64,000 nucleotides of DNA from an uncultured Lachnospiraceae bacterium (GCA_947165275.1 CAMUZQ010000004.1:1-64000); one strand, 5' to 3'. Positions 39,680 through 49,714 are shown, counted from the stretch's first letter. Notes: generated by a model not told the origin, from the sequence alone. Program-made: numbers and translations.

Positions 39680-40729
39680 ATGAAGGGTGATCTCAGAAAA
39701 GCGGTTTGTTTATTATTGTTTATAATGTCGGCCTGGCTTATAAACGGCTGCGGCAGCCGTTCCGAGGATAAGGAGGAGTCGCTTGTCCGGGAGGATTCGG
39801 ATCAGGAGATACAGATCGGGGTCGCTTTTGACAGCTTTCTTATCGAACGCTGGGAGCGCGACAGGGATATATTCGTATCAAGGGCCAGGGATCTTGGAGC
39901 CGTCGTAAATGTACAGAATGCCAATGGAGATGTCGATAAACAGAAGGAACAGATCGAATATCTCATCGACAGGAAAATGGACGTGATCGTCGTCATTGCC
40001 GTAGACAGCTTTTCGATGAAAAAGGAGATCCAGGAGGCAAAGGATGCAGGGATAAAGATCATCGCCTATGACCGGCTGATAAATGATGTACCGCTGGATC
40101 TTTACATATCCTTTGATAATGAGATGGTAGGACGGTATATGGCAGATGCGATCATAGAAAAGCTTCCCTCCGGGGGACGGGTCATGAAGATCAACGGACC
40201 TACGAAGGATAATAACGTACTGCTTGTGAACAGAGGCTTTGACAATGAGCTGCATGGTCACGGGATCAACGTGTTTGACACGTATTACGCTACGGAATGG
40301 AAGGGAGAGGAAGCCTTTAACTATCTCTCCGAGAATCCCGAAAAGGCAGACAGGGCTGATGCGGTGATGTGCGGCAATGACTCCCTTGCCGGACAGGCCG
40401 TGAGGTATTATTCCGAGAAGCAGAGGGCCGGAAGCATACCTATAGTAGGACAGGATGCAGATCTGGATGCCTGCCAGAGGATAGTGGAGGGCACACAGAC
40501 GATGACTGCATATAAAAGCATAGAGCAGCTTGCCAAAAAAGCGGCGGAAGCGGCGGTTTCGCTGGCAAAGGGAAACAGTGTGGCAGGGGTCACGCAGATG
40601 GAGAACGGAAGCTACGAGATCCCCTATCTCAGCATACCTCCGATAATGGTGACTAAGGATAATATAGACAGTGTGATCATAGACAGCGGATTTCATCTGC
40701 GTGAAGATGTCTATCTTAAGGAAAGATAA
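39680..40729 (+). CDS. Sugar-binding lipoprotein (second SBP of the locus)
   Basis: Lipobox-like AWLINGCGS; EIQIGVAFDSFLIERWERDRDIFV, DVIVVIAVDSFSMKKEIQEAKDAGIKIIAYDRLI. Confidence 0.9.
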   Translation: MKGDLRKAVCLLLFIMSAWLINGCGSRSEDKEESLVREDSDQEIQIGVAFDSFLIERWERDRDIFVSRARDLGAVVNVQNANGDVDKQKEQIEYLIDRKMDVIVVIAVDSFSMKKEIQEAKDAGIKIIAYDRLINDVPLDLYISFDNEMVGRYMADAIIEKLPSGGRVMKINGPTKDNNVLLVNRGFDNELHGHGINVFDTYYATEWKGEEAFNYLSENPEKADRADAVMCGNDSLAGQAVRYYSEKQRAGSIPIVGQDADLDACQRIVEGTQTMTAYKSIEQLAKKAAEAAVSLAKGNSVAGVTQMENGSYEIPYLSIPPIMVTKDNIDSVIIDSGFHLREDVYLKER

Positions 40730-40938
40730 AGGGCGGACTTATTCTTTATAGCATTTTTTTGACGGTTCAGGACAAATTTGTGCTATCAGCTGCGGAAGTC
40801 TCCGGTTCAATACGCAATTATTTCCTGTTTTGTTTCAGATAGCGGTGTGCTAGTATCATAGCGTACAGAAACTCTGTGCCCTGAAAAAAGACAGGGTCCG
40901 GAAAAATTCTAATCATATTTTACAGGGAGGAAACAAAC

Positions 40939-42132
40939 ATGAAGAAAAAGTTACTCAGTGCCATTCTTTCTATGACAATGGTAGCTGCATTGCTTGCAGG
41001 CTGTGGCAGCACCGCCGCTGATACTGCAGCACCCGCAGCAGATGCACCTGCAGCAGAAGAGGCAGCTCCTGCAGCAGAGGAAGCACCCGCAGCAGACGCA
41101 GCTGAAGACACAGCTGCAGCAGCAGACTCAGGTGAGCAGAGCGCAGCTCCTGCAGAAGGCCTTAAGGTTGGCGTTTCAATGCCTACCAAGGATCTTCAGA
41201 GATGGAATCAGGACGGCGCAAACATGGAGAGCCAGCTTAAGGATGCAGGTTACGAGGTTGACCTTCAGTATGCAAACAATGACGTTCAGACACAGCTTTC
41301 ACAGGTTGAGAACATGATCTCAAGCGGATGCAACGTTCTCGTTATAGCAGCTATAGAGGGTTCATCACTTGGTGAGGCTCTTGACATGGCTAAGGAAGCA
41401 GCTATCCCGGTTATCGCTTATGACCGTCTTCTCATGGATTCAGATGCAGTTTCATACTATGCTACATTTGATAACTACATGGTTGGTACGGTTCAGGGTA
41501 CATATGTAAAGGATACTCTTGATCTTGACAACGCAAAGGGACCTTTCAACATCGAGTTCACAGCAGGAGATCCCGGTGACAACAATGCAGGTTATTTCTT
41601 CAACGGCGCTTATGATGTTCTTAAGCCTTACATTGATGAGGGCAAGCTTGTGATCCAGTCCGGAAAGTCAACCTTCAACGATGTTGCTACTCCTGAGTGG
41701 AAGACAGAGACAGCTCAGTCTGAGGCTGAGAACAGGATCTCTTCATTCTACACAGACAAGGACATCGATGTATGGCTTTGCTCAAACGACTCTACAGCAC
41801 TCGGTGTTGAGAACGCACTTGCAGCAAACTACAAGGGCAAGTATCCCATCGTAACAGGTCAGGACTGCGATATTGAGAATACCAAGAACATGATCGCAGG
41901 CAAGCAGTCAATGTCAGTATTCAAGGATACCCGTACACTTGCAAGCCAGGTTGTTAAGATGGTTGGACAGATCCTTAAGGATGAGACAGTTGATGTAAAC
42001 GATACAGAGACCTACAACAACAACGTTATAACTGTTCCTTCATACCTTTGCGAGCCTGTATTTGCAGATGCAAACAACTACAAGGAGATCCTTATAGATT
42101 CAGGCTACTACACAGAGGATCAGCTTAAGTAA
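40939..42132 (+). CDS. Multiple-sugar/xylose-type ABC transporter substrate-binding lipoprotein (ChvE/MmsE-like)
   Basis: Lipobox LLAGCGS, Ala/Pro/Glu-rich linker, LKVGVSMPTKDLQRWNQDGANMESQLKDAGYEV, IPVIAYDRLLMDSDAVSYYATFDN. Confidence 0.95.
   Translation: MKKKLLSAILSMTMVAALLAGCGSTAADTAAPAADAPAAEEAAPAAEEAPAADAAEDTAAAADSGEQSAAPAEGLKVGVSMPTKDLQRWNQDGANMESQLKDAGYEVDLQYANNDVQTQLSQVENMISSGCNVLVIAAIEGSSLGEALDMAKEAAIPVIAYDRLLMDSDAVSYYATFDNYMVGTVQGTYVKDTLDLDNAKGPFNIEFTAGDPGDNNAGYFFNGAYDVLKPYIDEGKLVIQSGKSTFNDVATPEWKTETAQSEAENRISSFYTDKDIDVWLCSNDSTALGVENALAANYKGKYPIVTGQDCDIENTKNMIAGKQSMSVFKDTRTLASQVVKMVGQILKDETVDVNDTETYNNNVITVPSYLCEPVFADANNYKEILIDSGYYTEDQLK
41010..41158 (+). repeat. Low-complexity Ala/Pro/Glu linker-coding stretch (GCAGCA-rich)
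   Basis: Encodes AADTAAPAADAPAAEEAAPAAEEAPAADAAEDTAAAADSGEQSAAPAE after the lipobox. Confidence 0.85.
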
Positions 42133-42167
42133 TTGAGAACACTCTCAAATTTTAACCAAACTGAAAT

Positions 42168-42196
42168 TTGGGGCGGGCAATGCCCGCCCCAATTTT
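42168..42196 (+). terminator. Terminator/attenuator between SBP and transporter genes
   Basis: TTGGGGCGGG-CAATG-CCCGCCCCAA followed by TTTTACTT. Confidence 0.8.
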
Positions 42197-42248
42197 ACTT
42201 ATGAAATAAGAGGATTTGTACAGAAGGTATTGAGAGGAGGGAAAAGTT

Positions 42249-43787
42249 TTGGCAAAAGAATTGCTGAGAATGGATCATATAACCAAGGTCTTCCCCGGTG
42301 TAAAGGCATTGGATAATGTCAACCTTTCAGTTGAAGAAGGCGAGATCCATGCTCTGGTTGGCGAAAACGGGGCGGGGAAATCCACACTCATGAATGTTTT
42401 GAGCGGTATATATCCGTTCGGAACATATGAGGGAGATATCATTTACAATGGTGAGGTCTGCAAATTTCAGAAGATAAAGGATTCTGAAGAGAAGGGTATA
42501 GTTATCATCCATCAGGAGCTGGCCCTTGTACCGCAGATGTCTATAGGCGAGAATATGTTCCTCGGAAACGAACGGGGAAAGAAAAATGCTATTAACTGGA
42601 ATGAGACATATGGCGAGGCTGACAAATACTTAAAGATGGTCGGTCTTTCCGAGTCTTCAAGAGTATTGATAAAGGATATAGGAACAGGTAAGCAGCAGCT
42701 TGTCGAGATAGCAAAGGCACTGGCAAAGCATGCAAAGCTCCTTATCCTTGATGAGCCCACATCATCTCTTAATGAGACTGATTCAAGAGCACTTCTTGAT
42801 CTTATGCTTGAATTCAAGAAGCAGGGCATGACAATGATAATCATCAGTCATAAGCTCAACGAGGTCGTATATGTTGCGGATAAGATCACTGTTGTCCGTG
42901 ACGGTTCGACAGTAGAGACCATGGACTGCCACAGCATGGAGATAAACGAGGATCGTATAATCCGCGGAATGGTCGGCCGTGAGTTGACAAACCGCTTCCC
43001 TAAGAGAGAGGGAGTTGAGCTTGGCGATATAAATATGGAGGTGGATAACTGGACAGTTTACCATCCCCTGTATACAGAGCGTAAGGTGGTCGATGACGTT
43101 ACCCTCAAGGTCAGGGCAGGCGAGGTGGTCGGTATCTATGGACTTATGGGTGCCGGTCGTACAGAGCTTGCAATGAGCATATTCGGAAAGTCATACGGAT
43201 CGAGCATCACCGGAACACTCAAGATACACGGCAAGGAAGTTGACCTGAAAAATTCAAGAGCTGCCATAGACGCAAAGCTTGCCTATGTTACAGAGGACAG
43301 AAAGGGCAACGGTCTTGTGCTTACCAATCCCATAAGGGTAAATACCTCCCTTGCAAATATGGCAGGTGTCAGCGACAAGGGTGTCATAGATCAGGATAAA
43401 GAATATCAGATCGCGGATGATTACAAGAAGAAGCTCAGGACCAAGACCCCTTCGGTAGAGCAGAATGTAGGTAATCTGTCCGGTGGTAACCAGCAGAAGG
43501 TGCTGCTTGCAAAGTGGATGTTCACCGATCCCGATATCCTTATTCTGGATGAGCCTACAAGAGGTATAGATGTCGGAGCCAAATACGAGATCTACTGCAT
43601 CATAAACGATCTTGTAAAAGCAGGAAAGTCTGTCATTATGATTTCTTCAGAGCTTCCTGAGGTTATCGGTATGAGCGACAGGATATATATCATGAATGAG
43701 GGAAGATTCGTAGGAGAGCTCAATGCCGATGAGGCTTCCCAGGAGCGGATAATGGCGAATATAGTACAGTCGGGAAGGGGTGAATGA
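42249..43787 (+). CDS. Sugar ABC transporter ATP-binding protein (tandem ABC domains, MmsA/XylG/GguA-like)
   Basis: [73 protein letters not shown]. Confidence 0.95.
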   Translation: MAKELLRMDHITKVFPGVKALDNVNLSVEEGEIHALVGENGAGKSTLMNVLSGIYPFGTYEGDIIYNGEVCKFQKIKDSEEKGIVIIHQELALVPQMSIGENMFLGNERGKKNAINWNETYGEADKYLKMVGLSESSRVLIKDIGTGKQQLVEIAKALAKHAKLLILDEPTSSLNETDSRALLDLMLEFKKQGMTMIIISHKLNEVVYVADKITVVRDGSTVETMDCHSMEINEDRIIRGMVGRELTNRFPKREGVELGDINMEVDNWTVYHPLYTERKVVDDVTLKVRAGEVVGIYGLMGAGRTELAMSIFGKSYGSSITGTLKIHGKEVDLKNSRAAIDAKLAYVTEDRKGNGLVLTNPIRVNTSLANMAGVSDKGVIDQDKEYQIADDYKKKLRTKTPSVEQNVGNLSGGNQQKVLLAKWMFTDPDILILDEPTRGIDVGAKYEIYCIINDLVKAGKSVIMISSELPEVIGMSDRIYIMNEGRFVGELNADEASQERIMANIVQSGRGE

Positions 43788-43788
43788 C

Positions 43789-44955
43789 ATGAGTATAAAT
43801 ATTAAAGATGTACTTAAGAAATATACGATGGTATTTGCCCTTATAGCGGTGATCATCTTCTTTCAGCTGATGACAGGCGGAAAGATGCTTCTGCCGCAGA
43901 ATGTAAATAACCTTATTTCACAGAATGCATATGTGTTTGTACTTGCAGCAGGTATGCTGCTCTGTATCCTTACCGGTGGAAATATCGATCTGGCTTGCGG
44001 ATCGGTGGTCTGCTTCTTGGGTGGTATCGGAGCAGTTGTAATGTCGAAGGACATAAACTGGGTCGTTGCGGTCATCATAATGCTCATCGGCGGCATACTG
44101 GTCGGCGCATGGCAGGGCTACTGGATAGCTTATGTGAAGGTGCCGCCCTTCATTGCAACTCTCGCAGGCATGTATGCCTTCAGAGGTTTGTCCAACTTTG
44201 TTCTTAACGGATATTCGGTAGGTATAGATGATGCCGTATTCCTGAATGTGTTCGGCGGCGGAGCAGACTGTTATGTACCGGATATTTTCGGCGGACAGGG
44301 TCTTAATCTGACCTGCCTGCTTGCCGGTATCATCCTGGTCGTGATCTATGTACTTGTGGTGATAAAGAACAGGATGTCTGCTATCAAGGCAGGATATGAT
44401 GTCGGTCCCTTCTATTCAGAGATCATCAAGATGGTGATAATAAGTGTGGCGGTCATATGGTTTTTCCTGAAGCTCTCCAGCTATAAGGGTATCCCGACAT
44501 CACTTATATGGATAGGAGTTGTTCTCCTTGCATATGCCTACATCACCGCAAATACTACCATGGGACGTTATCTCTATGCAGTAGGCGGAAATGAAAAGGC
44601 AACTAATCTTTCAGGTATTGACTCCAGGAAGGTATACTTCTTCGCATATGTAAACATGGGTCTCATGTCAGGTCTTGCCGGCATACTTACCGTAGCCAGA
44701 GCTACACATGCAGAGCCTACATTCGGACAGGGCTACGAGATGGACGCCATCGCTGCCTGCTTCATAGGAGGAGCTTCGGCATACGGCGGTGAAGGTAATG
44801 TATTCGGTATAGTCATCGGTGCGCTTCTCATGGGTGTCATCAACATGGGAATGAGTATCATCGGCGTGGAAGCCAACTATCAGAAGGTGGTCAAGGGTAT
44901 CGTCGTTCTGGTAGCGATCATATTTGACGTAGTGTCAAGTAAGAAGAAAAAGTAA
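43789..44955 (+). CDS. Sugar ABC transporter permease 1 (MmsB/XylH/GguB-like)
   Basis: ISQNAYVFVLAAGMLLCILTGGNIDLACGSVVCFLGG, YEMDAIAACFIGGASAYGGEG. Confidence 0.94.
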   Translation: MSINIKDVLKKYTMVFALIAVIIFFQLMTGGKMLLPQNVNNLISQNAYVFVLAAGMLLCILTGGNIDLACGSVVCFLGGIGAVVMSKDINWVVAVIIMLIGGILVGAWQGYWIAYVKVPPFIATLAGMYAFRGLSNFVLNGYSVGIDDAVFLNVFGGGADCYVPDIFGGQGLNLTCLLAGIILVVIYVLVVIKNRMSAIKAGYDVGPFYSEIIKMVIISVAVIWFFLKLSSYKGIPTSLIWIGVVLLAYAYITANTTMGRYLYAVGGNEKATNLSGIDSRKVYFFAYVNMGLMSGLAGILTVARATHAEPTFGQGYEMDAIAACFIGGASAYGGEGNVFGIVIGALLMGVINMGMSIIGVEANYQKVVKGIVVLVAIIFDVVSSKKKK

Positions 44956-44969
44956 GGGAGGAGGAAGTC

Positions 44970-46148
44970 ATGACGAACAATAATGTATCAAGTGTCTTAA
45001 AGAAAAATGCAATGCTGATTGTCCTTGTCCTGGTTTACATCTTTTTCACAGTTACGACAAGCGGACAGATGTTCCAGCCAATGAACTTTAATGCATTGAT
45101 CACTCAGAATGCATATGTCTTTGTGCTGGCAACAGGTATGTTGATGTGTATGCTGACAGGAGGTAATATAGACCTTTCCTGTGGATCGTTTGTCTGTTTC
45201 CTGGGATCAGTCGGCGGCATATTGATGGTAGTGAAGCAGATGAATCCCGGTGTTTCAATATTATTGATGCTTCTTGTGGGTCTGGTCTATGGCTCGATCC
45301 TGGGTTATCTTATAGCCTATGTTGACATACCGCCGTGGATAGCTACACTGGCAGGATATCTTGCTTTCAGAGGCTGGGGCACAGCTCTTCTCAGCGCCAA
45401 CAGTACTACAGGAAGTATTTCACTTGCTGCACAGAAGGGCTTCCTTGCTATCTTTTCAGGCAAGGTATTCTCTACACCGGTAGGCAAGACAAACATGGTC
45501 TGCATCATCGCAGGTGTTGTAGCCTGTGTGGTAGTCATTGCAACATCCGTCCTCAGCAGATCCGCGAAGCTTAAAAAGGGCTATGAAGCAGAGTCTATGC
45601 TGGCAGTTATCGTAAAATGCGTACTGTCCTCAGCGGTAATAATGCTTTTTGCATTCAAGCTCTCACTGGCAGGCGGTATCCCTACAGTCCTTGTATGGGT
45701 GGTGGTGATAGTTCTTATATATAACTTCATTACGTCCCGTACCGTCCTCGGAAGATATTTCTATACCATCGGAGGAAATGCGGAGGCTACCAGGCTTTCC
45801 GGTGTGGATACAAGGAAGATCATGTTTCTGGCATATCTGAATATGGCAATGCTTACTGCAATAACCACCTTCATAGTCACGGCAAGGTTCCAGGCAGCAA
45901 ATTCACAGGCAGGAACCTACTATGAGATGGATGCCATAGCAGCGTGCGTTGTCGGCGGAGTCTCAGCATACGGCGGAGCAGGCAACATCTTCGGAATGGT
46001 AGTCGGAGCTACACTGATAGGTGTCATCAACCTCGGAATGTCACTGATGAGCGTCGATGCAAACTGGCAGAAGGTCGTTAAGGGTATAGTTCTTCTGGCC
46101 GCTGTAGTATTTGATATTCTTGCTGATAAGAAGAACAGCACAAAATAA
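44970..46148 (+). CDS. Sugar ABC transporter permease 2, paralog of the upstream gene
   Basis: ITQNAYVFVLATGMLMCMLTGGNIDLSCGSFVCFLGS, YEMDAIAACVVGGVSAYGGAGNIFG; collinear with permease 1. Confidence 0.94.
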   Translation: MTNNNVSSVLKKNAMLIVLVLVYIFFTVTTSGQMFQPMNFNALITQNAYVFVLATGMLMCMLTGGNIDLSCGSFVCFLGSVGGILMVVKQMNPGVSILLMLLVGLVYGSILGYLIAYVDIPPWIATLAGYLAFRGWGTALLSANSTTGSISLAAQKGFLAIFSGKVFSTPVGKTNMVCIIAGVVACVVVIATSVLSRSAKLKKGYEAESMLAVIVKCVLSSAVIMLFAFKLSLAGGIPTVLVWVVVIVLIYNFITSRTVLGRYFYTIGGNAEATRLSGVDTRKIMFLAYLNMAMLTAITTFIVTARFQAANSQAGTYYEMDAIAACVVGGVSAYGGAGNIFGMVVGATLIGVINLGMSLMSVDANWQKVVKGIVLLAAVVFDILADKKNSTK

Positions 46149-46196
46149 TACAGATCTTTAAAAATGCACCGGAAACCGGACAGAAAAAGATCCTGG

Positions 46197-46230
46197 GAAC
46201 CGCACGAGCGATCGTGCGGTTCTTTTTTTT
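46197..46230 (+). terminator. Rho-independent terminator after the sugar ABC operon
   Basis: GAACCGCACGA-GCGA-TCGTGCGGTTC followed by a run of T. Confidence 0.93.
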
Positions 46231-46271
46231 ACAAAACAGGCTGTATTTGTTATAATTTCTAGGATTTGATT

Positions 46272-47396
46272 ATGAAGGATCCGGCAATAGTCATAATAGC
46301 ATATAACAGAGCAGATTCTCTTAAGCGGCTGCTGTCTTCCATAGCAAGAGCTGATTATTCAGATACCTCAGATATAACCCTGATCATAAGTATAGATAAA
46401 GGAAACAACGAGGACGTGATAAGGGCGGCTGAGGATTTTTCATGGCTTCACGGAAAAAAAACGGTGATAAAAAGAGAAAAGAACATGGGTCTGAAAGCCC
46501 ACGTTCTGGCCTGTTCTCAGCTTGCCGTTGAATACGGAAGCCTGATCGTGCTGGAGGATGATCTTTATGTTTCCAGGGATTATTACGACTATACAAAAGA
46601 AGCGCTGGAATTCGTAAAGGACGACGGGCGCATAGCTGGTGTTTCATTATATGATCATCTTTTTAATGTTCATGTAAGAGAGCCTTTCGAAGCCGTAAAT
46701 GACGGTTACGACAACTGGTATTTTCAATTTGCATCCTCCTGGGGGCAGGCTTACACAGCCGCGCAGTGGCAGGGCTTCAGTGACTGGATGAAGGAAAATG
46801 ATAATACTCCTTTTCCTGATACGGTGCCGGAGAATGTCCGGACATGGGATGATCGTTCGTGGCTGAAATACTGCATAAGATACGCAGTTGAGACTGATAA
46901 ATACTTTTTATATCCCAGAGTAAGCCACAGTACCAATTTCTCTGAGGACGGAGGAACACATAAATCAGGTCAGGCTGCAGATTTTCAGGTGCCTCTGAGT
47001 CATAGGAGGAAGGGAGGGTATGTTTTTTCCTCTCCGGATGACACGATCAGCATATACGACGCTTTTTTCGAAAACATATATCTTAAGAAGCTTCTGGGAA
47101 CGGACAGGGACGTGGTGATAGATCTGTACGGCAGCAAGCAGGTACCGGATCATGGCCTTTTGCTATCCTCCAGGGCTCTGCCTTACAAAATACTGTCCGG
47201 CTACGGAAGATCTCTCCGTCCCATCGACGCAAATATCATAAATGAACTGCCGGGATCGGTTTTCAGATTATATGATCTGAGCTGCCCTGCACAGATCGTG
47301 AAGGCAGATGATGTCGACAGGCTCTTTTACAACTATCGTGCATTTAAGACAAAATACGGTCTGCAGATACTTATGAGAAGGTTATTCGGGAAATAG
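46272..47396 (+). CDS. Glycosyltransferase (GT-A/GT2-like)
   Basis: PAIVIIAYNRADSLKRLLSSIARADY, LIVLEDDLYVSRDYYDYTKEAL, FQFASSWGQAYTAAQW. Confidence 0.75.
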   Translation: MKDPAIVIIAYNRADSLKRLLSSIARADYSDTSDITLIISIDKGNNEDVIRAAEDFSWLHGKKTVIKREKNMGLKAHVLACSQLAVEYGSLIVLEDDLYVSRDYYDYTKEALEFVKDDGRIAGVSLYDHLFNVHVREPFEAVNDGYDNWYFQFASSWGQAYTAAQWQGFSDWMKENDNTPFPDTVPENVRTWDDRSWLKYCIRYAVETDKYFLYPRVSHSTNFSEDGGTHKSGQAADFQVPLSHRRKGGYVFSSPDDTISIYDAFFENIYLKKLLGTDRDVVIDLYGSKQVPDHGLLLSSRALPYKILSGYGRSLRPIDANIINELPGSVFRLYDLSCPAQIVKADDVDRLFYNYRAFKTKYGLQILMRRLFGK

Positions 47397-47398
47397 AC

Positions 47399-49276
47399 AT
47401 GTGCGGGATATTTGGTGTTATAAACAAAAGGATCAGTAAAGAAGAGGCCGGCAGGTGTCTTGATACCATGTTTCACAGGGGGCCGGATGCTGGAAGGATC
47501 CATCAGGAGGATGTCATCACTCTGGGGCACCGGCGACTGGCGATCCTGGATCTTTCAGAGGCAGGGATACAGCCGATGACTGATCCTCAGGGAAGATATT
47601 CCATTGTTTTCAACGGGGAGATCTATAATTTCTTAGAGATCAGGGATGAATTGAAAGGGAAGGGATATTCCTTCAGGACCGAAACCGATACTGAGGTGCT
47701 TTTGTGCGCATATATCGAATGGGGTAAGGAGTGTCTTAACCGCCTTAACGGCATGTGGTCCTTTGCGGTCTGGGATAAGGAGGCGGGAGAACTTTTTCTG
47801 TCAAGGGACAGATTCGGGGTAAAGCCTCTGTACTATACATGGCTGGATGATGCACATACCGGACTTGCTTTTGCCTCGGAAATGAAGGCTCTCGCTCCGC
47901 TTTTGGAGAAGATAGAGCCAAACAGGCATCTGGTCTGCGACCCCGCCCTGATAACCGAATATGAGAGTACGGATGAGTGTATCATAAAGGGGATCTCACG
48001 TTTTCCTGCGGCAAGCTTTGGAGTATTCAGACCGGAAAAAACAGACGGTCTCATTATAAACAGATTCTATTCGACACTTGATAATCTCAGAGCGGTCCCC
48101 GAAAGGTATGAAGAGCAGGTTGAGGAATTCAGGGAAATGTTTCTGAATGCCTGCGAGATCAGGATGCGTTCGGATGTGACACTGGGAACGGCGCTTTCAG
48201 GCGGACTGGATTCGTCGGCCACAATGTGCGCCATGGCATATCTGGCATCAAACAGAAATGCCGAAAGATCCGGACGGGACTGGCAGCATGCGTATGTAGC
48301 GGCTTTTCCAGGCACGGTCATGGACGAACGCAGATATGCAAAGGCAGTAACGGATTATTTGGGTATCAGGTCGACTGAGGTAGTGGTGGATCCGTCAAAA
48401 GCCATAGACAGGCTGGACGAGATGCTGTATCTGTTTGAGGATATTTATCTTACAAGCCCCATACCCATGATGGAGCTGTATGCTGCATTAAGAGCGGACG
48501 GGACCATAGTAACGCTTGACGGTCACGGGGCGGACGAGCTGTTCGGGGGCTATACCTTTGATTTCATAAATGCTCTGGATGACGCAGGAAGAAATAAAAA
48601 AGACCGAAAAATGATACTTGATGCGTATATTGAGAGCTTCCCGGATGACGGCTCAAATGCTTCCCTGAGAAACAGAAGCTACGGAGCTGTCGAGTGGACA
48701 TACAGGAAACGCAAATTCAAAAAGAAGCTGAGACAGATCCTGGGACGGGAGAATATCCCGTCTGAGGATGATCCGAGGCTGGACCGGCTGAATAATATCC
48801 TTTACAGGTCGGTTCATACAAATATCCTGCCGACACTGCTCCGGAATTATGACAGATATTCAATGGCCAACAGCATAGAGATAAGAATGCCCTTTATGGA
48901 TCATCGTATTGTGGAATATGCATTCTCGATCGGCTGGCGCTCCAAGCTTCATGGCGGATATTCAAAATCCATAATAAGGGATGCATTAGAGTCGATAATG
49001 CCCGGAGAGGTAGTCCGCAGAAGAACAAAGATAGGATTCAATACACCTGTCGTGGAGTGGATGAAGGGACCTCTCAGAGAGTATTTCATTGATACGGTTA
49101 ATGATCAGGCGTTCCGGAACTGCGATCTGATCGATCCTGCGTCGGTAAAAAACAAGGTATTAAGGGTAATATCGGATCCGGATGCAACTCTGTGGATGGG
49201 AGAACAGGCCTGGAGCGCATTGTACCCATATCTGTGGGAGAGGGCATTTCTTGACAGGATAAGAAAAAACAGATAA
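47399..49276 (+). CDS. asnB: Asparagine synthase (glutamine-hydrolysing)
   Basis: MCGIFGVINK with N-terminal nucleophile Cys, FNGEIYNF, SGGLDSSATMCAM, DGHGADELFGGY. Confidence 0.93.
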   Translation: MCGIFGVINKRISKEEAGRCLDTMFHRGPDAGRIHQEDVITLGHRRLAILDLSEAGIQPMTDPQGRYSIVFNGEIYNFLEIRDELKGKGYSFRTETDTEVLLCAYIEWGKECLNRLNGMWSFAVWDKEAGELFLSRDRFGVKPLYYTWLDDAHTGLAFASEMKALAPLLEKIEPNRHLVCDPALITEYESTDECIIKGISRFPAASFGVFRPEKTDGLIINRFYSTLDNLRAVPERYEEQVEEFREMFLNACEIRMRSDVTLGTALSGGLDSSATMCAMAYLASNRNAERSGRDWQHAYVAAFPGTVMDERRYAKAVTDYLGIRSTEVVVDPSKAIDRLDEMLYLFEDIYLTSPIPMMELYAALRADGTIVTLDGHGADELFGGYTFDFINALDDAGRNKKDRKMILDAYIESFPDDGSNASLRNRSYGAVEWTYRKRKFKKKLRQILGRENIPSEDDPRLDRLNNILYRSVHTNILPTLLRNYDRYSMANSIEIRMPFMDHRIVEYAFSIGWRSKLHGGYSKSIIRDALESIMPGEVVRRRTKIGFNTPVVEWMKGPLREYFIDTVNDQAFRNCDLIDPASVKNKVLRVISDPDATLWMGEQAWSALYPYLWERAFLDRIRKNR

Positions 49277-49277
49277 T

Positions 49278-49306
49278 TTGCTTAATTTCAGCGTATGGAG
49301 TACAAT
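49278..49306 (+). promoter_or_regulatory. Putative sigma-A promoter for the ireB-ruvX block
   Basis: TTGCTT, 17-nt spacer, TACAAT; about 125-nt leader before the start codon. Confidence 0.6.
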
Positions 49307-49438
49307 TTTATGGAGTATGGGCGCTGAACAGATCGGATATTTCAGCCTGATAACGCTCCGGGGATCCTGCCTGGGGATATCAGCATACGGACGGAGTAAG
49401 GTAAATAAACTGCATTTTATAGAGGAGAATGGATTATG

Positions 49439-49714
49439 ATGGACATAGGGAGCACACAGTTCTTTAAGGTTGAGACAGAGCCGGAGACAGGTGTCAGAGT
49501 AGTATTACAGGCAGTATATGAAGCCCTGACTGAAAAAGGGTACAATCCGGTAAACCAGATCGTCGGCTATATCATGTCCGGGGATCCCACATATATAACC
49601 AGTCATAATAATGCGAGAAGCCTTATCATGAAGGTCGAGAGAGACGAGCTTGTGGAAGAGCTTCTTACTGATTATATAAAGGATAAAAACTGGAATGCTC
49701 ACAAAGAGGTCTGA
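49439..49714 (+). CDS. ireB: IreB family regulatory phosphoprotein (UPF0297)
   Basis: [47 protein letters not shown]; upstream of ruvX. ATG could be 49436 or 49439. Confidence 0.92.
   Translation: MDIGSTQFFKVETEPETGVRVVLQAVYEALTEKGYNPVNQIVGYIMSGDPTYITSHNNARSLIMKVERDELVEELLTDYIKDKNWNAHKEV

Noticed and set aside
40994-41317. 107-aa alternative-frame ORF rich in Gln
   Set aside because: Produced by reading the GCAGCA-rich Ala linker in another frame.
47399-49276. AsnB-like gene as a lasso-peptide cyclase
   Set aside because: It keeps an intact N-terminal glutaminase (MCGIFG) and there is no precursor, RRE or B-protein gene nearby.
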